DNA of 18,828 nt from Patescibacteria group bacterium (lineage in GTDB: Bacteria; Patescibacteriota; Minisyncoccia; Phycocordibacterales; UBA1006), in the NCBI GenBank assembly GCA_020428585.1, contig JAGQMP010000017.1:1-18828 (forward strand), written 5' to 3'. The notes beneath the pieces are model-generated. The model did no database searches. It was given only the letters and a program-made list of their open reading frames with translations, and was not told the DNA's origin. Of the stretch, positions 11,885 to 18,093 are shown in pieces (the stretch's first letter is position 1; each line of letters begins with the position of its first letter). Position numbers and translations under genes: made by a program.

Positions 11885-12093
11885 CCTTCGGCGGACAGGT
11901 CCGCGAGTACACAAAAACAATGCGAATGCGTTGTTTTTGTTTTGTACGAGCGAGAAGCGGTGGGATTCGAAAAGAGGCTTCTCTAAAGCCGTTATTTTTC
12001 GTAAGAAAAATAACGTAGAAGCTGGCGGGGTCGAGACGATGAGACGTAAGATACCCCCTTCTTCGCGAAGGGGGCTCATCGTCGTCCATCGTG
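11865..12093 (+). repeat. Structured tail element downstream of tRNA-Ser (copy A)
   Basis: In order: the tRNA T-loop and 3' acceptor strand (11865-11884); two short GC hairpins (CCGCC/GGCGG and GCGGAC/GTCCGC); a 13-bp terminator-like hairpin ACAAAAACAATGC-GAAT-GCGTTGTTTTTGT (11911-11940); a perfect 18-bp inverted copy of the tRNA 3' end (11954-11971); AAAGAG; a hairpin GTTATTTTTC/GAAAAATAAC (11991-12014) inside GCTTCT/AGAAGC arms; GACGATGAG (12035-12043); a CCCCCTTC/GAAGGGGG hairpin (12054-12074); CTCATCGTC (12075-12083); and CCATCGTG (12086-12093). The parts and order match copy B at 7960-8159. No protein gene is supported in the 335 nt between the tRNA and 12220. Confidence 0.7.
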
Positions 12094-12145
12094 GTGACCG
12101 AATTCCTTAGGATGAAAACTAAAATCCTAGCTCCATATTTTATAT

Positions 12146-12174
12146 ATTGACAAATATTTATAAATCTGTTACCA
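12146..12174 (+). promoter_or_regulatory. Promoter of the 106-residue membrane protein gene
   Basis: Perfect TTGACA (12146-12151), a 17-nt spacer ending in TGT, then TACCAT (12169-12174). The leader is about 40 nt, very A-rich and lacks a Shine-Dalgarno sequence. It is similar in sequence to the promoter at 10091-10119. Confidence 0.55.
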
Positions 12175-12219
12175 TCACAAACAAAACAAAAACAAGTAGT
12201 AATTAAAAATCAATACGCC

Positions 12220-12540
12220 ATGTCAAAAATTCTTAGAATTCTTTTATCTATTTTCTTTGGTATTGCTGCAGGATTCATGCTAATCAGCATTATTCCCATG
12301 CTTAATTCATCGGAAATCAATCCTGAACTTACCGATTCTCTAACCGATAAGATAATGTTTTGCCTGTTAATGCTTGGTTGTGCGGGAGTATTAATGACTT
12401 TTGCCATTGGACTGTGGAGAAACTTACCAATCGAAAAACCCTTCGGGGAAAAGAAGTTCTCTTCTATATTATTCTTTACATCCTTCCTATTCTTTATCGT
12501 AGGGATTTACTATTCTTTCATGTTCGGAAGTCCATGGTAA
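12220..12540 (+). CDS. Small three-helix membrane protein, hypothetical
   Basis: A 106-residue protein with three hydrophobic segments: about 5-27 (ILRILLSIFFGIAAGFMLISIIP), about 45-65 (IMFCLLMLGCAGVLMTFAIGLW) and about 83-101 (SSILFFTSFLFFIVGIYYSFM). The outer loop after helix 1 is acidic (NSSEINPELTDSLTDK), and the loop before helix 3 is basic (EKPFGEKK). No family is recognised. The sequence is AT-rich. It is monocistronic, with its own TTGACA promoter and a strong terminator right after the stop. It follows the tRNA-Ser tail element, but whether that matters is unknown. Confidence 0.75.
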   Translation: MSKILRILLSIFFGIAAGFMLISIIPMLNSSEINPELTDSLTDKIMFCLLMLGCAGVLMTFAIGLWRNLPIEKPFGEKKFSSILFFTSFLFFIVGIYYSFMFGSPW

Positions 12541-12548
12541 AAACCTAC

Positions 12549-12571
12549 AAAAGCCACCTCGTGTGGCTTTT
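12549..12571 (+). terminator. Intrinsic terminator
   Basis: A 9-bp stem AAAAGCCAC/GTGGCTTTT with a 5-nt loop, followed by a T-rich tract (TTTCTTTTT). It sits between the convergent genes ending at 12540 and 12581. Confidence 0.85.
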
Positions 12572-12580
12572 TTCTTTTTC

Positions 12581-12886
12581 TCAAAAACCCAACTCCTTCA
12601 AATTACTCAAACTCTCGCTCAGACTTGGCGTCCTACCCGATTCCTGAATTGAACTGCTGTCGGTGAACACATTAAAGCTCGAGGTATAGGTACTAATAAT
12701 TTTTGGCAAGAGGACCGCAACCGCAATCAAAGGAAGAACAAACATCGCGATGCTGATGATCCCGGTCCACAGCATGATTTTTCTGGTCTGTTCGACAGAT
12801 TTATAGATTTTGGCGAGAGCCTCTTGTTGAAGGTTAAGTTGCTGTTCGATTGAAAGCTTTTCTGTCTTTTGTGGGTCATCGTTCAT
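12581..12886 (-). CDS. Small single-pass membrane protein, hypothetical
   Basis: A 101-residue protein. The ATG at 12886 is preferred over one 84 nt upstream (12970), which would run across the divergent helicase promoter and start. The first ~37 residues are charged and probably coiled (KTEKLSIEQQLNLQQEALAKIYKSVEQTRKI). A hydrophobic helix of ~25 residues follows (WTGIISIAMFVLPLIAVAVLLP), and then a Ser-rich C-terminus ending in SLSESLSNLKELGF. Small proteins of this layout are frequent in CPR genomes, but I cannot name a family. It is transcribed divergently from the PIF1-type helicase with only 55 nt between start codons. Both promoters in that gap have leaderless geometry. Confidence 0.75.
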   Translation of the reverse strand: MNDDPQKTEKLSIEQQLNLQQEALAKIYKSVEQTRKIMLWTGIISIAMFVLPLIAVAVLLPKIISTYTSSFNVFTDSSSIQESGRTPSLSESLSNLKELGF

Positions 12887-12893
12887 TGCTGAC

Positions 12894-12902
12894 AGTATAC
12901 CA
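12894..12902 (-). promoter_or_regulatory. Extended -10 promoter, leaderless geometry
   Basis: TGG-TATACT on the minus strand, seven bases (GTCAGCA) before the ATG at 12886. The stretch GGTTCTTGGTATACTG is nearly identical to that before the PilM-like gene. Confidence 0.55.
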
Positions 12903-12926
12903 AGAACCGAGGTCCGGCGGCCACCG

Positions 12927-12935
12927 TGGTATGAT
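12927..12935 (+). promoter_or_regulatory. Extended -10 promoter, leaderless geometry
   Basis: TGG-TATGAT followed by GACCCT and the ATG at 12942. Divergent from the promoter at 12894-12902, with 24 bp between the two elements. Confidence 0.55.
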
Positions 12936-12941
12936 GACCCT

Positions 12942-14630
12942 ATGACCCAGGACCTCGCGCTCGCCACCATGAAAACAGGACGAAACGTATTTTTGACCGG
13001 TGCACCAGGTGCCGGAAAAACCTACGTCCTCAATCAATACACCTCGTACCTGAAAAAAGAAGGGGTGAATCTCGCCATCACGGCACCGACAGGTATCGCA
13101 GCATCGCATCTAGGCGGGGTGACCTTGCAAAGTTTTTTCGGCACGGGAATAAAAGATGATCTATCACAATACGATATTGAAAACCTGACCGAGAAAAAGT
13201 ACCTGTGGGATCGAATGAAGGATCTAAAGGTGCTGGTGATCGATGAGGTGTCAATGCTATCCCCCGCCCTGTTTCGTTCGATTGATCAGATTCTCAGAAC
13301 CTTCAAATTTAATCACGAACCCTTTGGTGGGATTCAGGTGATTTTGGTTGGGGACTTTTTCCAATTACCACCCGTGTCAACCAGTGGTTCTGACGAGCGA
13401 TTCGTATTCCAAACCGACTTGTGGAATGACCTTGATCTTGCCACCTGTTATCTATCGTCATCCTACCGACACGAGGATGAGACCCTACTCGGAATCCTGA
13501 ACGAAATCCGCCAAGGTGAGGTGTCAGAAGCATCCATGGAACACTTTCGCGGGCGGTATAAAAAAGAGCCCGAACTCCCTATCGACCTAGGTTCTTTGAC
13601 CCATTTGTACACCCATAATCGTGATGTGGACGAGGTAAATCAACGAGCCCTGGCCGACCTCGACGCACCGATCAAAGTTTTTGAAGCTCACACGACCGGC
13701 GCAAAGAAATGGGTAGAGCGAATTTTTGCTAGCTCGCTGGTATTGCCGAGGCTAGAACTGAAAGAAGGCGCCCTGGTATTCTTCATCAAAAACAACTACG
13801 ACAAGGGGTACATTAACGGAACCCTCGGAACCGTGAAGGGTTTCGATACCTTTAACGCACCTATCATCACCACTGCCGATGGTCGCGAATTAAAAGCCGA
13901 ACGCGAAGAGTGGATATTTGAAGACGACGATGGCAGGGCCAAAGCGATGATTAAACAGGTACCCCTGCGCCTCGCCTGGGCGATTACGGTACATAAATCT
14001 CAGGGGATGACCCTGGATGCTGCCGAGATTGATCTATCACAAGCCTTTGAACCCGGTCAGGGTTACGTTGCCTTATCCCGCATCAAGAGCCTGTCGGGAT
14101 TGAAACTGATGGGATTAAACCAACAGGCCCTGCAGGTTGATCCGTCGGTTCTCGAGGCTGATCAGGCAATGCGCGCGGCGTCAGATAGCCTTCACAAGGA
14201 ATTATCATCGATACCAGACGAGCACCTAACCGAGGCAGCCGATCAACATCTCGCCAAGGTTGGCGGATCTGCCAAGGGAACATCAAACCCCGGCCCCGCA
14301 CGAAAAAAGGCCTTCCTCGAATCAAAACCCTATTTCGAACAAGGCATGACGGTCGCCGAGGTCGCAAAAGAACGCGAGTTAAAAGAAGCAACCATCTGGG
14401 GCCACCTTTACGACATTTTGTCAGATGATCCTGAATTTGATATCACCCACCTGCAGCCAGATGCGAATATCATTAAACAAGTCGAAACTGCCGCCAAAAA
14501 AATCAAACAAAACAACAACCCTGAAACATTCGCTCAAGACGGATCGGTGAAGTTAAAACCAATTTTCGAGGAACTTGGCGAGCAGATCGATTACGACCAA
14601 ATCAAATACGCGCTGTTGTTTTTAGAGTAA
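12942..14630 (+). CDS. PIF1-family ATP-dependent DNA helicase
   Basis: A 562-residue SF1B helicase. Walker A LTGAPGAGKT at 18-27; motif Ia APTGIAA at 48-54; Walker B VLVIDEVSML at 97-106; motif III LVGDFFQLPP at 135-144; the C-terminal motif V/VI region WAITVHKSQGMTLD near 345-358 and GQGYVALSR near 372. A small beta domain lies before it (GALVFFIKNNYDKGYINGTLG). The last ~100 residues hold a helix-turn-helix domain (KAFLESKPYFEQGMTVAEVAKERELKEATIWGHL, about 456-490) of the type found at the C-terminus of RecQ- and PIF1-like bacterial helicases. It likely unwinds DNA, including G-rich structures and stalled forks. The start is fixed by a -10 box 6 nt upstream. Its last codons are repeated downstream (see 15282-15311). 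Confidence 0.92.
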   Translation: MTQDLALATMKTGRNVFLTGAPGAGKTYVLNQYTSYLKKEGVNLAITAPTGIAASHLGGVTLQSFFGTGIKDDLSQYDIENLTEKKYLWDRMKDLKVLVIDEVSMLSPALFRSIDQILRTFKFNHEPFGGIQVILVGDFFQLPPVSTSGSDERFVFQTDLWNDLDLATCYLSSSYRHEDETLLGILNEIRQGEVSEASMEHFRGRYKKEPELPIDLGSLTHLYTHNRDVDEVNQRALADLDAPIKVFEAHTTGAKKWVERIFASSLVLPRLELKEGALVFFIKNNYDKGYINGTLGTVKGFDTFNAPIITTADGRELKAEREEWIFEDDDGRAKAMIKQVPLRLAWAITVHKSQGMTLDAAEIDLSQAFEPGQGYVALSRIKSLSGLKLMGLNQQALQVDPSVLEADQAMRAASDSLHKELSSIPDEHLTEAADQHLAKVGGSAKGTSNPGPARKKAFLESKPYFEQGMTVAEVAKERELKEATIWGHLYDILSDDPEFDITHLQPDANIIKQVETAAKKIKQNNNPETFAQDGSVKLKPIFEELGEQIDYDQIKYALLFLE

Positions 14631-14657
14631 AAATCACCCGATCTAAGAGTGATTTTT
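14629..14657. terminator. Bidirectional intrinsic terminator
   Basis: A 9-bp stem AAAAATCAC/GTGATTTTT with an 11-nt loop between the convergent helicase (+) and methyltransferase (-) genes. It overlaps both stop codons. Confidence 0.75.
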
Positions 14658-15258
14658 ATTCTGGTAAAGAAACAATAAACCAGTTCCATACATTTCGAGG
14701 ACTTCCTTCGAGAGGTCCACTTTCGAGAACTTTCCATCCTCGTGAAGTGAACATATCCCGAGCTTCTTCGATGCTAAAAAATTCAAAGGTCCGGGTATCG
14801 TGATCTTCTTTTTCTTTCTTTTTTGCCTCGGGTAAAGTTACGTACCCATAAGCGCCGGATTTCATGATAGATGCGAGGTTATGAAACAGATCATTGTGAA
14901 GCTCCCTCGGAACGTGCATCAATACTGCGGGAGCCCAGAACCCATCGTAGGTTTTTTCAAGTAAAGACGACGCGTCGGCAATGTCGCCTAAAAGAAACGA
15001 TTGATTCGGATAACGATTGCGGGCAATGGTTAGCAAGGTCTCGCTGATATCGAGACCTTCGTATTGCAAACTATGTCCGATACCAAGAAACAAAGGTACG
15101 CTGATTCCGTTTGCGCAGCCAATATCTAAAATACTGTCGCCCTTCTTTAGATACCCGATAAACTTTCTAAAATTCTCTTCATGGAAAAAAGAATTATATC
15201 TGATTTTTCCCCATTCCTCACCGTAAGCGTTGTAGTAATCCCTGGTAGATTCATTCAT
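14656..15258 (-). CDS. Class I SAM-dependent methyltransferase
   Basis: A 200-residue single-domain methyltransferase. N-terminal YYNAYGEEWGKIR is typical of the Methyltransf_25/31-like group. Motif I is ILDIGCANGISVPLFLG (about 43-59), the acidic strand-2 end is GLDIS (about 68-72), motif II has LLGDIADAS (about 88-96), and the post-II segment is YDGFWAPAVLMHVPRE. The C-terminal half has the usual FEFFSIEEARDMFTSRGWKVLE strand-helix pair. The substrate is unknown; family members methylate quinones, small metabolites or tRNA. The gene lies wholly between two copies of the helicase 3' end and has its own TGA-TATAAT promoter 6 nt before the ATG, so it looks like an inserted self-contained cassette. 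Confidence 0.88.
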   Translation of the reverse strand: MNESTRDYYNAYGEEWGKIRYNSFFHEENFRKFIGYLKKGDSILDIGCANGISVPLFLGIGHSLQYEGLDISETLLTIARNRYPNQSFLLGDIADASSLLEKTYDGFWAPAVLMHVPRELHNDLFHNLASIMKSGAYGYVTLPEAKKKEKEDHDTRTFEFFSIEEARDMFTSRGWKVLESGPLEGSPRNVWNWFIVSLPE

Positions 15259-15264
15259 GTGATG

Positions 15265-15273
15265 ATTATATCA
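15265..15273 (-). promoter_or_regulatory. Extended -10 promoter, leaderless geometry
   Basis: TTTTGATATAAT on the minus strand (TGA-TATAAT at 15273-15265) followed by CATCAC and the ATG at 15258. Twelve bases are identical to the promoter of the other methyltransferase gene at 2599-2610. Confidence 0.6.
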
Positions 15274-15281
15274 AAAGTTGC

Positions 15282-15311
15282 ACCAAATACGCGCTGTTGT
15301 TTTTGGAATAA
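15282..15311 (+). pseudogene. Remnant of a PIF1-type helicase 3' end
   Basis: In frame this reads T-K-Y-A-L-L-F-L-E-stop, against I-K-Y-A-L-L-F-L-E-stop at the end of the intact helicase. The Leu and Glu codons differ synonymously (TTA to TTG, GAG to GAA). No further upstream helicase sequence remains, so this is a fragment. Confidence 0.7.
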
Positions 15312-15324
15312 AAAATGTCCTTGC

Positions 15325-16257
15325 TTATACCAACTCATAGTCTTCATCAAGTAATGAAGGTCTATCAACATCACCTAAAGCTGGTATAGCTCTATTTTCT
15401 TGTCCAGCAAGATTGACTTCTTTCTCCCATTTGCGATTCCATAAATACAATTCAGCTGAAAACATTTGCTCAAGATACATTGAGTAACTCCAAGCAAAAG
15501 CAATATAAAGAATCACAATCAGCCAAACCCATTCCGGAAAAGGAGCCACACTCTCGCTGGCAATCTGTAATATTACCGCCGAAGGAAAGAAAACAATGAA
15601 AGCTGCAACTTCCGTTAAAACAAGGCCAGTCGCAAAAGCAGAAAGATGAGTTTCAAAAACCTTATATCCCTTTTTGATAGCCTTTTTAAAGCTTAAGTTA
15701 TCCCAGACTATTGCTGGTAATATTAAAAATATAACCATCCTCATACCTTTCCCTAGCGTCTTGAATAATACCCTTGGAAAAGTCATTCTTTCAAAACCTG
15801 ACAATGTTTTAGTTATATTCTCAGCAGAGAATTCCTCATTGGAATTATTTTGATCAGCCTTCTTACTTAAAAAAGCTTGAATTATTATCAAAATAAACCA
15901 TAAAATGGACCAGATTAAAACAATTGGGAGCGATCTTAATAGACTCTTGTTAAGAGAATTGATCATCGCAACTGTTAAGCTTAACTCTCTTCCTGATTCT
16001 AATTGCTGTATAAGCTCAAGCAATACGGAACAAGAGAAAGTTAAGAGCAGTGCAAAAAATAGGATAACTCCAAAGGCGACAAGAAAAGTTTCACCCATAG
16101 TAAATAATTCCCAGTTAACAGAGAACTTTAAATATAAAACAATCAATGCATAAAATGTCCAATTAAGCAACAAGGGGAGTAAGAATTTGGGGTATTTAAA
16201 GAAAATTTTTGTAGATTCTTTAATTAATTTCCAGCTACTTTTAAAGTTTTTTAACAT
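15325..16257 (-). CDS. Polytopic membrane protein, hypothetical
   Basis: A 310-residue protein with about six hydrophobic segments: roughly 25-45 (FLLPLLLNWTFYALIVLYL), 58-85 (LVAFGVILFFALLLTFSCSVLL), 112-132 (LPIVLIWSILWFILIIIQAF), 170-188 (MVIFLILPAIVWDNL), 208-232 (AFATGLVLTEVAAFIVFFPSAVIL) and 243-262 (VWLIVILYIAFAWSYSMYL). The N-terminal SSWKLIKESTKIFFKYPKFL and the FKKAIKKGYKVFETHLSAFATG before helix 5 resemble a family of bacterial integral membrane proteins of unknown function with amphipathic N-termini. I do not assign it. The C-terminal ~40 residues are cytoplasmic and acidic (DVDRPSLLDEDYELV). Coding is AT-rich relative to neighbours. A TATAGA box lies 8 nt before the ATG, with GGA between. 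Confidence 0.75.
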   Translation of the reverse strand: MLKNFKSSWKLIKESTKIFFKYPKFLLPLLLNWTFYALIVLYLKFSVNWELFTMGETFLVAFGVILFFALLLTFSCSVLLELIQQLESGRELSLTVAMINSLNKSLLRSLPIVLIWSILWFILIIIQAFLSKKADQNNSNEEFSAENITKTLSGFERMTFPRVLFKTLGKGMRMVIFLILPAIVWDNLSFKKAIKKGYKVFETHLSAFATGLVLTEVAAFIVFFPSAVILQIASESVAPFPEWVWLIVILYIAFAWSYSMYLEQMFSAELYLWNRKWEKEVNLAGQENRAIPALGDVDRPSLLDEDYELV

Positions 16258-16331
16258 ATTCCAACTCTATACTTATCTTTTAATAAATCAATCTAGTTTC
16301 TTAAAATAGTTCAGAGATTGAGGAGGCAAGG

Positions 16332-16377
16332 AAAAAGAGCGCGAGCGGTAGTTACCCTACCGTGAGCGCTCTTTTTT
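16332..16377. terminator. Intrinsic terminator of the DEAD-box gene
   Basis: A long hairpin with arms AAAAAGAGCGC and GCGCTCTTTTTT and an inner GCGGTAG/CTACCGT stem. It lies 35 nt beyond the DEAD-box stop on the minus strand and carries T-runs on both strands. Confidence 0.8.
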
Positions 16378-16411
16378 GAAGCTGACAAAAATATCTGACT
16401 ATTTTATGGAA

Positions 16412-17941
16412 CTAATAAAGTTTCCGGGCGACGATGCGTGACCCCCCCACGCTATTAATCGTCGGCTCCGGCACCTCTCCCCTCCCCGTTCCACGACGAA
16501 TTTTTTCATCGCTGTGTCTGCGACGTCCACGACCACCCGATGATGATCGAGATCGCGAAGAAGATTTCTTGCTCGAACTACGTCTTCGGGAAGATTTCTT
16601 GCTTTCTGATTCAACGTCATCCCCAACAGCCTGAAGCAGTTGACCTACCTCTTCGATTGATCGTCCAATAGCGGCATCTTCAACCAAGGTTTTTTCAAGA
16701 AGCAGCGCAAGTTTGTTCGCCACCGTGGCAAGGTCAGTTTTATCGGTCAATGCAGTCAAGAGCGCCTCACCCGCCTTGGTCGCACGCTGACTGCGCACCA
16801 TATCGGCGAGCGCACGTTCCTTGTCAGCCTGAGATGCGTTCTTTTGCGGAATCGATTGTAATTCTAATTCAGAACCCATTTCTTCTTGGATGCGTTTCAA
16901 TTCTCGAAGTTCATGTGGCGTCACCAACATCATGGCGATACCGTCTTTCTTTGCACGACCGGTGCGGCCAATACGGTGCACATAGGCTTCGGCTTCAAAT
17001 GGAATGTGATAGTTAAAGACGTGGGTGACATCCGAGATATCAAGTCCACGCGCCGCAACATCGGTGGCAACCAAGATCTGAAATTCATTGCGACGAAAGG
17101 CTTTCATAGTTACCTGTCGATCACGCTGTTCCATATCTCCATGGAGGGCCTTGGTTCGATACCCCTGCGCCTCGAGGTATTCGGCGAGACGTGCCGTTTC
17201 TCGTTTGGTTCGGCAAAATACGATGGCCTTTTTAGGATTGGCGACCTCGACCAAACGTAACATTGCCTGATCGCGTTCATGTTCATCAACCACATAGTAG
17301 TACTGTTTGATGTTGTTATTGGTGACGGCCTCGGCCTCGACCCGAATGAAGGTTGGTTTCGTCAAAATCGTCTCGGCGAGATCTTTGATTTCATTCGGCA
17401 TGGTCGCTGAAAACATGAGGGTCTGCTTGCGACCCTCGAGGTGGGTAAAGATGTGACGCACATCTTCGAGGAATCCCATGTTGAGCATTTCGTCAGCCTC
17501 ATCAAGAACGACGTAACGAGGATTGATATCAATCTTGTTCCGTTCAAGAAGGTCAAGGAGACGTCCTGGTGTCGCTACGACAACCCCTGCATTAGCGACG
17601 TGTTCAATCTGACGTTTATAGGAGGTGCCTCCGTAAACGGTCGCCGTACGGATTCCGAGGGTGCGCGAGAATTTATAAAATTCGTCAGCCACTTGGGTTG
17701 CGAGTTCACGCGTCGGTACAATAACAAGGGCGGCGGCCCCATCACGTTTCGTGATGTTCTGTAGAATCGGCAAAGCAAAAGCTGCTGTCTTTCCTGTTCC
17801 GGTGTGGGCCTGTCCGACGACGTCCTTCCCTGCAAGGATGAGGGGAATCGTTTGTTCCTGGATTGGTGATGGCGCCTCAAAGCCCGCACGTTTAACAGCG
17901 TACGCGAGGCGCGACTTGAAATTAAAATCTTTAAAAGTCAT
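16412..17941 (-). CDS. DEAD-box ATP-dependent RNA helicase
   Basis: A 509-residue SF2 RNA helicase with the full motif set: Q motif PSPIQEQTIP (24-33), motif I AHTGTGKT (45-52), Ia PTREL (76-80), Ib TPGR (124-127), motif II DEAD (147-150), motif III SAT (178-180), motif IV VFCRT (241-245), motif V ATDVAARGLDI (292-302) and motif VI HRIGRTGR (322-329). The last ~65 residues are a low-complexity basic tail rich in Ser and Arg (KKSSRRRSSSKKSSSRSRSS, from about 448), then GGRGRRR, a probable non-specific RNA-binding extension as in CsdA/RhlE-type proteins. Likely roles are ribosome assembly and mRNA turnover, including cold growth. The ATG has a long A/T-rich leader without a clear Shine-Dalgarno sequence, and no confident promoter was found in the 150 nt upstream. 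Confidence 0.95.
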   Translation of the reverse strand: MTFKDFNFKSRLAYAVKRAGFEAPSPIQEQTIPLILAGKDVVGQAHTGTGKTAAFALPILQNITKRDGAAALVIVPTRELATQVADEFYKFSRTLGIRTATVYGGTSYKRQIEHVANAGVVVATPGRLLDLLERNKIDINPRYVVLDEADEMLNMGFLEDVRHIFTHLEGRKQTLMFSATMPNEIKDLAETILTKPTFIRVEAEAVTNNNIKQYYYVVDEHERDQAMLRLVEVANPKKAIVFCRTKRETARLAEYLEAQGYRTKALHGDMEQRDRQVTMKAFRRNEFQILVATDVAARGLDISDVTHVFNYHIPFEAEAYVHRIGRTGRAKKDGIAMMLVTPHELRELKRIQEEMGSELELQSIPQKNASQADKERALADMVRSQRATKAGEALLTALTDKTDLATVANKLALLLEKTLVEDAAIGRSIEEVGQLLQAVGDDVESESKKSSRRRSSSKKSSSRSRSSSGGRGRRRHSDEKIRRGTGRGEVPEPTINSVGGSRIVARKLY

Positions 17942-18043
17942 AAAAAGTTACGAGTTGTTAGTTACAAGTTAAAAGAAAAACGAAATATGTGATTTTTTTC
18001 TATAACGAGGTAGCTGGGCCAAAAGAGGATTCACTCTCTTTGA

Positions 18044-18074
18044 AATAAGAGAAAGCGTCCATACCAGAGGACGC
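18044..18074 (-). terminator. Probable terminator of uppP
   Basis: A 6-bp GC-rich stem GCGTCC/GGACGC with an 8-nt loop, followed on the minus strand by a pyrimidine-rich tract (TTTCTCTTATTT). It begins 20 nt after the uppP stop. Confidence 0.55.
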
Positions 18075-18093
18075 GAGAGGCTCAGATACCCTG

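Larger units (their letters stand above)
14603..15304. repeat. Direct repeats flanking a methyltransferase cassette
   Basis: An exact 21-bp direct repeat, 14603-14623 and 15284-15304 (core ATACGCGCTGTTGTTTTT), offset by 681 bp. The first copy is the 3' end of the helicase gene, and the second lies beyond the methyltransferase gene. Similarity continues for about 10 more bases with two changes. Confidence 0.85.

Noticed and set aside
11738..12089. Open frames on both strands across tRNA-Ser and its tail
   Set aside because: They read through a perfect tRNA and hairpins. No protein motif is present.
11702..12093. CRISPR array
   Set aside because: The palindromes are single, different from one another and not regularly spaced, and there are no cas genes in the window.
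12887..12970. Upstream ATG for the 101-residue membrane protein
   Set aside because: It would overlap the divergent helicase start and both promoters, and the added 28 residues have no membrane or domain character.
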